Below, in pieces: positions 1 through 9,013 of a stretch of DNA of 14,099 nucleotides (position 1 is the first letter of the stretch; every line of letters begins with the position of its first letter). Both the position numbers and the translations under genes were made by a program. The DNA is taken from assembly GCA_050013615.1 (NCBI GenBank), contig JBEKEX010000048.1, positions 1 to 14,099 on the forward strand, in the 5' to 3' direction. The notes beneath the pieces are model-generated. The model was not told the DNA's origin and did not search any database. It was given only the letters and a program-made list of their open reading frames with translations. The stretch comes from JBEKEX01 sp050013615 (GTDB taxonomy: Bacteria; Chloroflexota; Anaerolineae; Anaerolineales; Anaerolineaceae).

Positions 1-1
1 T

Positions 2-46
2 CCGGAAGGCGTCAGCGTCATTTTGAGCGACGACCGCCGATCCTAG
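2..46 (+). CDS. 3' end of an upstream gene (partial, left edge)
   Basis: Fourteen codons are open from the left edge and end at a TAG at 44-46. The residues read PEGVSVILSDDRRS, and the codons have the G/C-rich third positions expected of coding DNA. The stop lies 11 bases before the next ATG (58), with the AGGGG ribosome site between them, which is typical operon spacing. Too little is present to name the protein. The alternative is that this is untranslated leader and the downstream frame, which is also open to the left edge, starts further left. Confidence 0.35.
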   Translation, partial: PEGVSVILSDDRRS

Positions 47-57
47 CAGGGGTGAGC

Positions 58-579
58 ATGGCGAGGAACCGGATTAGCGCCCGAAAACGCAGGACGAGAG
101 CGCATGTAATTGCTGATTTGAGCCTCCACTATTTGGCATATCGAGTGGTGGGTTGTGGCTTCACTATCGAAATCGTCAGATCGGACTATGGTTATGATGT
201 GTCGATCTTCACCTTCGACAAAAATGGAGAGATCGAAAACCTCAATATGTACGTGCAACTCAAAGCAACGGACAAAATAAAAATATCAAAAGACAATAAA
301 CGTGTTCTTTTTAGCCTTTCAAAAAGAGATATCCGTTCTTGGCAAGATGAGCCTGTGCCGGTGTATCTCGTGGTATTCGATGCCAAAAAAAAGCGAGCCT
401 ATTGGCTGTATTTGCAACGATACCTTAAATCGAAGAATTTAAGGGCCAACCAAATAGTGGGGCAGTCAATAACCGTCGAGATCAGCACTAAGCAGGTCCT
501 ACGAAAGAAGACAATAAAAGCATGGCGACGTGACAAGGCGGCGGTGCTGAAGAAAATAGGAGCTGTGGACCATGGCTAA
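58..579 (+). CDS. DUF4365-like protein with PD-(D/E)xK-type core
   Basis: This is a 173-residue soluble protein that resembles the DUF4365 domain, a family of restriction-endonuclease-like fold often found near defence or toxin genes. The N-terminus is very basic (residues 4-16). Then come E38, a DYGYD segment (D43, D47) and VQLK (Q67, K69), which match the spaced D...(E/Q)xK pattern of PD-(D/E)xK nucleases. The later segment PVPVYLVVFDAKKKRAYWLYLQ (about 96-117) is the typical DUF4365 strand-turn-strand. I chose ATG 58 because AGGGG sits about 5 bases upstream; a GTG at 52 would add two codons. Its 3' end overlaps the HicA-like gene by 8 bases, so the two are translationally coupled. Nuclease activity is inferred from the motif. 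The family is only partly characterised, and a structural or regulatory role is possible. Confidence 0.68.
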   Translation: MARNRISARKRRTRAHVIADLSLHYLAYRVVGCGFTIEIVRSDYGYDVSIFTFDKNGEIENLNMYVQLKATDKIKISKDNKRVLFSLSKRDIRSWQDEPVPVYLVVFDAKKKRAYWLYLQRYLKSKNLRANQIVGQSITVEISTKQVLRKKTIKAWRRDKAAVLKKIGAVDHG

Positions 580-817
580 AGATCGCGTGTCCACTAGAGA
601 TTTAGTTGACACCCTGCGAAGGCTTGGCTTCTCAGAAAAGCGGCGACAGGGGAGCCACGTCATATTTGAACATAAAAAGACAGGCTACATGGTCACCGTT
701 GCTACAAACCGACCCTTCGTGCCCTTGATTGTGCTCCGCACGATCCAACGGGGCCTGGAATATCACAACATCCTTTCTCCAAAGAGTTCCGGCCATACGC
801 TTCTCAGCGACCAATAG
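572..817 (+). CDS. HicA-like type II toxin (mRNA interferase family), orphan
   Basis: This is an 81-residue protein of the HicA/YcfA fold, a small double-stranded-RNA-binding-like domain whose members cleave mRNA in HicAB toxin-antitoxin systems. Helix 1 (residues 8-19, STRDLVDTLRRL), the GF turn at 19-20 and the GSH motif at 27-29 with the catalytic-type His29 are all present. Strands EHKKTGYMVTVATN (34-47) and a C-terminal helix VLRTIQRGL (55-63) follow, then about 14 extra residues. GGAG at 559-562 gives a reasonable ribosome site. No HicB-like gene lies downstream; the overlapping partner is the DUF4365 gene upstream. The toxin role is inferred from family membership. It may instead be a non-toxic RNA-binding homologue. 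Confidence 0.72.
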   Translation: MAKDRVSTRDLVDTLRRLGFSEKRRQGSHVIFEHKKTGYMVTVATNRPFVPLIVLRTIQRGLEYHNILSPKSSGHTLLSDQ

Positions 818-820
818 CGC

Positions 821-842
821 CGCGCGGGCGACGCGCGCATTT
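821..842 (+). terminator. possible weak terminator hairpin after the hicA-like gene
   Basis: A 6-bp GC-only stem (CGCGCG at 821-826 and 832-837) encloses a 5-base loop three bases after the hicA-like stop. Only a TTT within CATTTC follows, so intrinsic termination would be inefficient. The alternating CG sequence could also pair in other registers. Confidence 0.3.
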
Positions 843-892
843 CATCCTGTCCGACGCTAGCTTGATGTGGCGCGCTGGAAGTTACTTTCACC

Positions 893-1060
893 ATGAGCGG
901 GCCCACGGCTAAGGGCCACGCACTGGCATTGGTTAAAGCCGCCCTCAATTTAATTCCGGTTGTTGGTGGTGCTATAATTGCAACAATTCTCGCGAAGCTG
1001 CCGTTCGTCTCGGCGAAACCAGCGGTCGCGAGGCAGGCTAACTCTGTCCGGCGACCGTGA
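893..1060 (+). pseudogene. 55-codon ORF, likely N-terminal fragment of a membrane-associated protein
   Basis: This ORF starts at ATG 893 and ends at TGA 1058-1060. Residues 9-32 form a hydrophobic stretch, LALVKAALNLIPVVGGAII. The IPVVGG signature resembles the amphipathic N-terminus of larger uncharacterised proteins that occur near defence or mobile genes. After LAKLP (about 35) the residues become basic and low in complexity, so the protein looks broken or very short. There is no clear ribosome site. The TGA is in frame with the following long ORF, with only three sense codons between it and the first possible start there (TTG 1070). It may be a degraded gene, a small membrane peptide, or chance. 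Confidence 0.3.
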
Positions 1061-1087
1061 CCGTCGGCGTTGATTGAAACTCCGTCA

Positions 1088-2728
<1,641 letters not shown>

Positions 2729-2846
2729 ATAGTCATTCCGAAGTTGATGAAACCGATCTCCGTACAAGGTGGGAGTAACCCTTCAGGTTGTCACTAGTGT
2801 TATGAGCTTTGGGGTGGGGGAACAATTTAATTAAACAACCCAGCAC

Positions 2847-2874
2847 TTGACTTTTTAGCTTTCCGTCATATAAT
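2847..2874 (+). promoter_or_regulatory. sigma70-type promoter of the ROK regulator gene
   Basis: A -35 TTGACT (2847-2852) and a perfect -10 TATAAT (2869-2874) are separated by 16 bases. Transcription would start near 2881, about 30 bases before the ROK start codon, directly in front of the palindrome at 2885-2901. The region 2729-2846 before it holds no gene that I can see. Confidence 0.75.
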
Positions 2875-2884
2875 AAAAACATAA

Positions 2885-2901
2885 TTCGTTCACTAAACGA
2901 A
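2885..2901 (+). promoter_or_regulatory. palindromic operator, likely ROK autoregulatory site
   Basis: A perfect 6+6 bp inverted repeat, TTCGTT-CACTA-AACGAA, sits at about +5 to +21 of the predicted transcript and 9 bases before the ROK ATG. A repressor bound here would block its own promoter. Assignment to the adjacent ROK protein is inferred from position and symmetry. Confidence 0.55.
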
Positions 2902-2910
2902 GAAACTACT

Positions 2911-4110
2911 ATGAGCAATCTTCCGCGTGGAAATCGTGATCTTATCCGGGGCATCAACCGCTCGATCTTGTTGAATGCGATCAAGTGGCAGGGCCCCATT
3001 TCACGCGCTGACCTGGCCCATTTGACCGGACTCAGCCCGGCCACCGTGACATCCATTACGGGGAATTTGATTCGTGAAGACCTGGTTTTTGAAAAAGAGA
3101 CCGGCGATTCCAACGGCGGGCGCCCTCCGATTCTGCTCGCGTTGAATCCCCGCGGTGGATTTGTGGTGGGTGTCAAGTTGATGGAAAACCATGCCGTGGC
3201 AGCGTTGACCGATTTAAACGCCACCGTTCTGTTCAAAGAAACGATTGAATTCCCGGATGACCATTTAGATACAGTGATCGGTTCGCTGGTGGACCTGGTC
3301 AATCGCTTGATTTCCCAGGGCGTCATACGTAAAAAGCAGTTACTCGGTGTTGGCGTTGGACTGGCGGGCGTGGTTGATTCAAGCCAGGGCGTTTTGCGGC
3401 AGAGCCCATTTTTCGGCTGGACGGATACCCCCTTGCGTGATCTGTTGCAAACCGGGTTGCACGTCCCGGTCTATATCGACAACGACGTCAATACGCTTAC
3501 GCTGGGCGAAAAATGGCTTGGCAACGAGCTGCCCGTGGATAACTTCATCGTTGTCACGGTTGGGCGCGGTATTGGTATGGGTATCGTGATCGACGGCCAG
3601 ATCTACCGCGGCAAGAGCGGGGGAGCGGGGGAGTTTGGCCACGTTGTGGTGGATCCAAACGGCCCCCTGTGCGACTGCGGCAAGCACGGCTGCCTGGAAA
3701 GTTACGTGAGCGATGGAGCGTTATTGGCAACTGCCCGCAAAGAAGTGGGCGAAGATATCCGGGATTTCGATGATCTGCTTCAAAGAGCCGCATCCGGGAA
3801 TGCCAAAGCGGTTCAAGTGTTCACTCGAGCCGGCCAGTTGTTGGGGCAGGAGATTGCCAACCTGGTGAACATTCTCGACCCCAAGCTGATCTTGATCAGC
3901 GGCGAAGGCGTGCGTATGGGTGAGATCTTCTTCTCGGCTGTCAAAGAGGCAGTCAAGCAAAATGTCATGCCTAGCTTGTTGAACGACACAGAAATTCGAG
4001 TGATCCCCTGGGGTGATGATGTATGGGCGCGTGCTGCAGCCAGTGTCGTCATTGGTGAATTGTTCAGCTCTCCGATGCAGAAGGAGGAAAGCACAGACAA
4101 AAAACGCTAA
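2911..4110 (+). CDS. ROK family transcriptional repressor (NagC/XylR/Mlc type)
   Basis: This 399-residue sugar-responsive repressor has an N-terminal winged helix (about 12-60, GPISRADLAHLTGLSPATVTSI) followed by a ROK domain. The ROK domain shows DNDVN at 190-194, the EFGH motif (E241, H244) and the zinc motif CDCGKHGCLE (C254, C256, C261), so it should bind Zn and a sugar ligand. The kinase phosphate loop DxGGTK is replaced by GVKLMEN (about 90-96), which argues for a regulator rather than a glucokinase. It is followed after 96 bases by the sugar ABC operon, which it presumably controls together with its own promoter (operator at 2885-2901). The inducer is unknown. Given the GH66 and GH15 genes downstream, glucose or an isomalto-oligosaccharide is likely. 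Confidence 0.95.
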   Translation: MSNLPRGNRDLIRGINRSILLNAIKWQGPISRADLAHLTGLSPATVTSITGNLIREDLVFEKETGDSNGGRPPILLALNPRGGFVVGVKLMENHAVAALTDLNATVLFKETIEFPDDHLDTVIGSLVDLVNRLISQGVIRKKQLLGVGVGLAGVVDSSQGVLRQSPFFGWTDTPLRDLLQTGLHVPVYIDNDVNTLTLGEKWLGNELPVDNFIVVTVGRGIGMGIVIDGQIYRGKSGGAGEFGHVVVDPNGPLCDCGKHGCLESYVSDGALLATARKEVGEDIRDFDDLLQRAASGNAKAVQVFTRAGQLLGQEIANLVNILDPKLILISGEGVRMGEIFFSAVKEAVKQNVMPSLLNDTEIRVIPWGDDVWARAAASVVIGELFSSPMQKEESTDKKR

Positions 4111-4140
4111 AAATTTTAACTTTAGTTTATTCATTCAGTG

Positions 4141-4200
4141 TATAAAGTAATCAATACCGGCAAGATAGGTTATTGAGTAAAATAAAAAGAGAAAAAGGAG
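4141..4200 (+). promoter_or_regulatory. AT-rich leader of the ABC operon: imperfect inverted repeat and strong RBS
   Basis: The 96 bases between the ROK gene and the binding-protein gene are AT-rich. A TATAAA at 4141-4146 could be a -10, but no good -35 precedes it. An imperfect inverted repeat (TCAATACC at 4151-4158 and GGTTATTGA at 4168-4176) could be an operator or leader hairpin. AAGGAG at 4195-4200 lies 6 bases before ATG 4207 and is a strong ribosome site, in keeping with high expression of the binding protein. It does not share the TTCGTT/AACGAA half-sites of the ROK operator. Confidence 0.35.
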
Positions 4201-4206
4201 TGGAAG

Positions 4207-5508
4207 ATGAAAAACAGTAAGTTGCTTGTCGTTTTGACCATTATACTGACGGCGGGAATGCTGCTGGGCGCTTGCGCACCGGCTGCAACCCCCACACAAG
4301 CCCCCGCAGCCGCAGCGACGACTGCCCCCACTGCGGCGCCCACGGCCGCACCGGTGACTATTCGCTACTGGCATACCCACAGCGATGCTGAGACCGCCCA
4401 GTTGGACAAAGTGATTGCTGCCTTCGAAGCTGCCAACCCCGGAATTACAGTGGAAGCGACCCGCTATTCTTCCAGCGGCAATGATTTCCAGACTGCTTTG
4501 ACCACGGCCATCGCCGGTGGTGATGTTCCCGATGTCGTTCGCCTTGACATCGTTTTGACACCCCAGTTCGCCAGCCAGGGCGCTTTGATGCAGCTCGATG
4601 GTGCCTTAGCCGACTTCGACAAGATTTCTGCAGATACTTTCCCCGGCCCTCTGGCCACCAACAAGTGGAACGGCCATTATTACGGCCTGCCATTGGATAC
4701 CAACACCCAGGTGCTGGTTTACAGCAAGGATGCATTCAAGGCAGCAGGTATCGATGCAGCCCCGACAACCATGGATGACTTTGTCACCGACGCCTGCAAA
4801 TTATCGAACAAATCAGCCGGCACTTACGGTTATGCTGAGGGCGGCACGTACTTCTGGGCACCGGCACCTCTCTTCTACGCCATGGGCGGTGAGGTTACCG
4901 ATCCTGCTATCACTACAGCCACCGGTTACGTCAACGGCGCTAACAGCGTAGCGGCTTTCACCATGCTGAAGAAACTCTACGATGATGGCTGCTTGTCACC
5001 GAACCTGTTGGGCGGCGGCATTGCAACGGATGCCGGAACCGGCACGGGCAAATATGCCATGATCATCGATGGCCCCTGGATGGTCGATATCTACAAAGCC
5101 AACTATCCTAACTTCAATTATGACTTCGCCTTGATTCCCGCCGGCTCGACTGGCACTAGCTCCGTCGTTGGTGGTGAGAACGTGGTCATCATGGACGGTT
5201 CGAAGAACAAAGAGGCAGCCATGAAGTGGGTCGATTATCTCATGAGCCCTGATGCTCAAAAGATGATGGCCCAGGTGGGTGTGATGCCGACGTTGTCCAG
5301 CTTGACCGGCGATTCGTCCCTGCCTGCCTACTTTGGCATCTTCATGCAGCAGTTGAAGACCGCCCAGGCTCGTGTGGTGAGCCCGAAGTGGAATGACATG
5401 GATACCGCCATCAACAATGCCTATCAGCGCATCCTCAAGGGTAACCAGACGGTACAGCAATCCCTTGACCAAGCTGCGACCGAGATTAATGCTCTTCTAG
5501 CACAGTAA
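4207..5508 (+). CDS. Sugar ABC transporter substrate-binding lipoprotein (family 1)
   Basis: This 433-residue extracellular solute-binding protein is of the MalE-like family 1 class. The signal peptide (residues 2-22) ends in the lipobox LLGAC with the lipidated Cys23. An Ala/Pro/Thr-rich linker (24-50) then tethers the binding domain to the outer membrane face. The mature domain begins VTIRYWHTHSD and shows typical family features: a GGDVPDVVRLDI stretch, the YYGLPLDTNTQVLVYSKDAF segment, and a C-terminal lobe with GGENVVIMDGSKNKEAAMKWVDYL. It should capture an oligosaccharide for the two permeases downstream. The enzymes at the end of the operon suggest an alpha-glucan or isomalto-oligosaccharide ligand, but specificity cannot be read from the sequence. 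A stable hairpin directly after the gene may raise its mRNA level relative to the permeases. Confidence 0.95.
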   Translation: MKNSKLLVVLTIILTAGMLLGACAPAATPTQAPAAAATTAPTAAPTAAPVTIRYWHTHSDAETAQLDKVIAAFEAANPGITVEATRYSSSGNDFQTALTTAIAGGDVPDVVRLDIVLTPQFASQGALMQLDGALADFDKISADTFPGPLATNKWNGHYYGLPLDTNTQVLVYSKDAFKAAGIDAAPTTMDDFVTDACKLSNKSAGTYGYAEGGTYFWAPAPLFYAMGGEVTDPAITTATGYVNGANSVAAFTMLKKLYDDGCLSPNLLGGGIATDAGTGTGKYAMIIDGPWMVDIYKANYPNFNYDFALIPAGSTGTSSVVGGENVVIMDGSKNKEAAMKWVDYLMSPDAQKMMAQVGVMPTLSSLTGDSSLPAYFGIFMQQLKTAQARVVSPKWNDMDTAINNAYQRILKGNQTVQQSLDQAATEINALLAQ

Positions 5509-5535
5509 TCGGTTTATATTTCCTCTCTATGTTAA

Positions 5536-5569
5536 AGCGGCCGGTGGATATGTTCGTTCACCGGCCGCT
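5536..5569 (+). promoter_or_regulatory. intercistronic stem-loop between binding protein and permeases
   Basis: A perfect 11-bp GC-rich inverted repeat (AGCGGCCGGTG at 5536-5546, CACCGGCCGCT at 5559-5569) encloses a 12-base loop, 27 bases after the binding-protein stop. No T-run follows, so it is not a canonical intrinsic terminator. Its place matches the mRNA-stabilising or partially terminating hairpins known after malE-type genes, which let the binding protein be made in excess of the membrane subunits. Confidence 0.75.
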
Positions 5570-5640
5570 CCCAACTGGCAGTGTAGATAAGATAGAATTA
5601 TCGTTAATGTGATGAGATTTTGACGGTAAGAGGAAAACTT

Positions 5641-6534
5641 ATGCGCACCCGAAAATCTTATAACCAGATAATCCCTGCAATTATTTTCTTGCTTCCCGGG
5701 TTCGCACTATTCTTCGTCTTCTTCCTGGGGCCTTTGGCTTATTCTTTGCGGATCAGCTTTTTTAACTGGAATTTTGCCCACACCGACCGTTCGGTATTCG
5801 TAGGTTTCAAAAATTATATCGACCAATTGAAAAGCCCTATCTTTCAACGGGCGTTGTTCAACACCGTTGCGTACACGGTAATCACCGTCTCGGTGAAAAT
5901 GGTGCTGGGCTTTTTTGCCGCAGTATTGCTCAATCAGAAATTGCGCGGCCGTACTTTCTTCAGAATTGCCTACTATTTACCGGTGATCACCAGTTGGGTG
6001 ATCGTTTCTCTGTTGTTCACCTACATGTTTAGCGGGCAGGGCGGCCTGGTGAATTATTTTCTCAACAATGTGCTGCACATCGTTAATACGGATGTAATGT
6101 GGCTGGCCGACCCGATTTTGGCGCTGGTACCGGTCATCCTGGTGGATATCTGGAAGGGTGTAGGATGGACGGTGATCATTTATTTGGCCGGGCTGCAATC
6201 CATCCCGGTGGAATTGGTGGAAGCCGCCGCAGTGGATGGCGCTAATCGCTGGCAGCGGTTGACCAACATCATTCTTCCCATGATGCGCGGCACGCTGGTC
6301 TTTCTGGTGGTGGTGCTGATCCTGGGCGGGTTGAATGCGTACGTGCCATTCCAGTTAATCACCGGCGGTAATCCAATGGACCAGACCCATTCCATTTTAA
6401 CCTTGATGTACCGGGCAACTTTTTCAAGGATGGACTTCGGCAGTGGGGCGGCGATCAGTTATTTGCTCACCTTGTTCGTTTTTATGTTGAGCGTTGTCCA
6501 ATTGAAATTGTTGCGCAGGCCGGTGGGAGAATAA
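5641..6534 (+). CDS. Sugar ABC transporter permease (MalF/UgpA type)
   Basis: This 297-residue inner-membrane subunit of the importer has about six membrane helices (roughly 10-35, 75-103, 107-132, 150-180, 215-240, 262-287). The cytoplasmic EAA loop, which docks the ATPase, is EAAAVDGANRWQRLTNIILP at 194-213. The short N-terminus (RTRKSYNQIIPAIIFLLPGF) is typical of the UgpA/MsmF group and lacks the extra MalF periplasmic insert. I chose ATG 5641 because AAGAGG (5628-5633) lies 7 bases before it; an in-frame TTG at 5620 lacks a ribosome site. It pairs with the next gene, one base after its stop. No ATPase gene is present in the operon, so a shared MsmK-like ATPase is expected elsewhere. Confidence 0.95.
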   Translation: MRTRKSYNQIIPAIIFLLPGFALFFVFFLGPLAYSLRISFFNWNFAHTDRSVFVGFKNYIDQLKSPIFQRALFNTVAYTVITVSVKMVLGFFAAVLLNQKLRGRTFFRIAYYLPVITSWVIVSLLFTYMFSGQGGLVNYFLNNVLHIVNTDVMWLADPILALVPVILVDIWKGVGWTVIIYLAGLQSIPVELVEAAAVDGANRWQRLTNIILPMMRGTLVFLVVVLILGGLNAYVPFQLITGGNPMDQTHSILTLMYRATFSRMDFGSGAAISYLLTLFVFMLSVVQLKLLRRPVGE

Positions 6535-6535
6535 G

Positions 6536-7369
6536 ATGAAACGCTCACGGTTTATTTTCAATGGCTTTTCTTACGTCATGCTAATCCTTGGTCTGGCAAT
6601 TGTGGCGGTGCCGCTGTGGTACATGGTCTCGACGGCTTTCAAGCCGCAGACCATGGTATTCGAACTGCCGCCGCAATTCTGGCCCAATCCTTCCACGCTT
6701 GATAATTTCATTAAAGCGATTACAAAGGATGACTTCTTCCTGTATTTTTGGAATAGCGCCAAGGTGGCGATTGTTGCCACCCTGATGACCTTATTGATCA
6801 GCTCGATGCTGGCATTTGCTTTTGCCCGGCTTGTTTTTCCTCTCAAAGAGCCCCTGTTCTACGTTTTACTGCTGGGTATGATGGTGCCGCCGGTGATGCT
6901 CATCGTCCCGCAATTCATCGTCAGCCACTGGTTGGGGCTGTATAACAACCTGTGGGGCCTGATCCTGGTTTACGTGACCATGAACATTGCCATGCAGACC
7001 TTCCTGCTGCGGGGTGTGTTCGAAGACGTGCCCAAAGATCTGGAAGAAGCCGCCATGATTGATGGGGGGAGTCCGTGGACCATTTTTTCCAAGATCATCC
7101 TGCCACTTTCTGGGCCGGGGCTGGCTGTGGTGGTGATTAATACGTTCTTGTATTCCTGGGAAGAATACGCCTGGGCCAATGTCAATTTGGGCGATGCCGC
7201 AGTTCGTACCCTGCCCATCGGGATCGCCTTTTTCCAGTCGGAGCATTTAACGGAATGGGGGCAGGTCTTCGCTGCTTCATTGATTGCTCTGGTGCCGGTG
7301 TTGATCATTTTCGTCGTTTTCCAGCGTTATTTCGTCCAGGGCATTTCCACAACGGGACTCAAAGGTTAA
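6536..7369 (+). CDS. Sugar ABC transporter permease (MalG/UgpE type)
   Basis: This 277-residue second membrane subunit forms the heterodimeric channel with the preceding permease. It begins with a membrane helix (about 9-32). The TAFKP motif (about 34-38) of the MalG group follows, then further helices. The ATPase-docking EAA loop is EAAMIDGGSPWTIFSKIILP at 171-190. The C-terminus QRYFVQGISTTGLKG is the standard end of carbohydrate MalG/LacG-type permeases and confirms that the gene is complete. The start lies one base after the upstream stop, with GGGAG just before that stop, so the two permeases are translationally coupled. The GH66 gene begins three bases after its stop. Confidence 0.96.
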   Translation: MKRSRFIFNGFSYVMLILGLAIVAVPLWYMVSTAFKPQTMVFELPPQFWPNPSTLDNFIKAITKDDFFLYFWNSAKVAIVATLMTLLISSMLAFAFARLVFPLKEPLFYVLLLGMMVPPVMLIVPQFIVSHWLGLYNNLWGLILVYVTMNIAMQTFLLRGVFEDVPKDLEEAAMIDGGSPWTIFSKIILPLSGPGLAVVVINTFLYSWEEYAWANVNLGDAAVRTLPIGIAFFQSEHLTEWGQVFAASLIALVPVLIIFVVFQRYFVQGISTTGLKG

Positions 7370-7372
7370 CGG

Positions 7373-8980
7373 ATGGCATCGACGCACTCTCTCAGTAAAT
7401 TTTCGATCACACCGGAGCGCGGATTCTACCGGCTTGGTGAACCGGTGCGTTTGAACGTTTGCATCGAAGCTGCACTGCCTTTGCACGTAAACCTTTCGGT
7501 GAAAATCGATTGCGGCCTCGATTTGGTCGAGGAACTGCACAAACGTTGGGATCTGGTCGCTGGGATAAATCTATGCGAGCTGACCTGGCAACCCGGAGAT
7601 CGGGTACCGGCCGGCTATGGGATTGACGCCGCTATCGAGCAGATCGACGGGCAGAGTGCGCGGTTGACCTGCCAGACTGCTTTCGACCTCCTTCCCGACT
7701 GGAAGGTGTTCCCGCGCTATGGCTTTATCTGTGATTTTTCCCCTTCGCGAGAAAATGTGGAGCAGACGATTGAAGCCCTTACCCGATTCCATCTGAACGG
7801 GTTGCAGTTCTATGACTGGCAATATCGCCACGACGAGCTGATCCCCCCAACGGAAGAGTTTCAGGCACCGTTGGGCAGGCAGCAGTCGCTGAAAACGACC
7901 CAGGCATTGATCTCGTCTGCTCACCAACACGGCATGGCAGTTATGCCTTACCTGGCGATCTATGCCGCATCGGCCCCGTTTTGGAAGGCACGCCCTGATT
8001 GGGCGCTTTATGATCAAGGCCATCAGCCGATCCCTTTTGGAGATAATTTTCTGGGGATCATGAATCCGGCGGCCGGCGGTGGTTGGAGCGCTCATTTATT
8101 GAAAGAGTGTGACAAGGTTTTATCCCAGTTGCCGTTTGATGGCTTGCACATCGATCAATACGGTGATCCAAAGACGGGGTTCGACCAAAATGGCCGGGCA
8201 GTGGATATCCCAGCAGCATTTGCCGATTTCATCGCGGAGGCTGCCCGGCGGCATCCAGCAGCTCCAATTCTGTTCAATGCAGTAGGGAACTGGCCCATCG
8301 AAACTTTGGTAAAGGCTCCAGTTGCCTTCAATTATATCGAGATTTGGCCACCCAAGACCCGCTACACCGACGTGGCCGAGATCGTTCGTAACGCCCGGCG
8401 ATTGTCCGGCGGCAAACCGGTGGTGATCGCTCTGTATTTGCCCGCCAACCGTCCGATCAACAACCGTCTGGCGGATGCAATGATCCTCTCCGCGGGCGGG
8501 ACGCGTATTGAGCTAGGCGAAGCTGGGCGCCTGTTGGCTGACCCCTATTTCCCCAAGCATGAAGCGATGGACAGTCATCTCAGTGAGGCGTTGCGCCGCC
8601 AGCTTGAGTTGGTTATTCGCTACGAAGATTGGATCAGTCCCCTGGTGGAAGAAAGCGATCCGCCGCTGGTGAATGTTCCTGAAGGCGTGGAATGTTTTTT
8701 TAGGAAAGCCGGGCGCGGCTATTCTTTAAGCTTGGTGAACCTGGCCAGTCCCCAACCGCTGCATTGGAATGAAGAACATCCGGCTCCTGAAGTCAAACAG
8801 GATTTCATAGTTGGATTGCAATTGGACAAACCGATCGAACGGATTTGGTTGGTCTCGCCTGATCTCGATTCTGTGTCACCGCAAGCCTTGAAATTCGAGT
8901 CGGCCGCCGGTAGGTTGGAGATCAAAGTTCCACGGCTTGAGCTCTGGGATGTGCTTTTATTTGAAACGAAGCAACCCTAA
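7373..8980 (+). CDS. Glycoside hydrolase family 66 (dextranase-like), cytoplasmic
   Basis: This 535-residue enzyme belongs to GH66, whose members (endo-dextranases and cycloisomaltooligosaccharide glucanotransferases) cleave alpha-1,6-glucan with retention. An N-terminal beta-sandwich (about 8-110) precedes a TIM-barrel. The barrel begins PRYGFICDF and includes QFYDWQYRHDEL (Y147-D148-W149), AHQHGMAVMPYLAIY, GLHIDQYGD with the likely nucleophile Asp261, and NYIEIWPP with the likely acid/base Glu323. The spacing of this pair resembles that in characterised dextranases. A C-terminal beta domain (about 430-535) ends the protein. There is no signal peptide and no room for a CBM insert as in the glucanotransferases, so it should act in the cytoplasm on imported oligosaccharides. 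It sits between the permeases and the GH15 gene in one operon. Residue roles are assigned by motif, not by alignment. Confidence 0.85.
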   Translation: MASTHSLSKFSITPERGFYRLGEPVRLNVCIEAALPLHVNLSVKIDCGLDLVEELHKRWDLVAGINLCELTWQPGDRVPAGYGIDAAIEQIDGQSARLTCQTAFDLLPDWKVFPRYGFICDFSPSRENVEQTIEALTRFHLNGLQFYDWQYRHDELIPPTEEFQAPLGRQQSLKTTQALISSAHQHGMAVMPYLAIYAASAPFWKARPDWALYDQGHQPIPFGDNFLGIMNPAAGGGWSAHLLKECDKVLSQLPFDGLHIDQYGDPKTGFDQNGRAVDIPAAFADFIAEAARRHPAAPILFNAVGNWPIETLVKAPVAFNYIEIWPPKTRYTDVAEIVRNARRLSGGKPVVIALYLPANRPINNRLADAMILSAGGTRIELGEAGRLLADPYFPKHEAMDSHLSEALRRQLELVIRYEDWISPLVEESDPPLVNVPEGVECFFRKAGRGYSLSLVNLASPQPLHWNEEHPAPEVKQDFIVGLQLDKPIERIWLVSPDLDSVSPQALKFESAAGRLEIKVPRLELWDVLLFETKQP

Positions 8981-9013
8981 ATTCGATCATTTATTTGTGG
9001 AGCGGGTTATCTG

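Noticed and set aside
1058..1060. TGA as a selenocysteine codon or programmed readthrough site linking the two ORFs
   Set aside because: No SECIS-like hairpin follows directly, and the residues around it are low-complexity and basic. A nonsense codon or chance frame match is simpler.
2792..2799. CACTAGTG palindrome upstream of the ROK promoter
   Set aside because: It is only 8 bp, is far upstream of the -35, and has no second copy. Chance is likely.
2911..4110. ROK glucokinase
   Set aside because: An N-terminal winged helix is present and the DxGGTK phosphate loop is degenerate.
4119..4148. ACTTTA/TAAAGT inverted repeat before the ABC operon
   Set aside because: It is only 6 bp with an 18-base spacer in very AT-rich DNA, and does not resemble the ROK dyad.
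5620..5640. TTG start giving a longer first permease
   Set aside because: It has no ribosome site, whereas ATG 5641 has AAGAGG at good spacing and gives the usual N-terminus.
7373..8980. Cycloisomaltooligosaccharide glucanotransferase
   Set aside because: There is no signal peptide and the protein is too short for the carbohydrate-binding insert typical of those enzymes. Dextranase-type is preferred, though transfer activity is not excluded.
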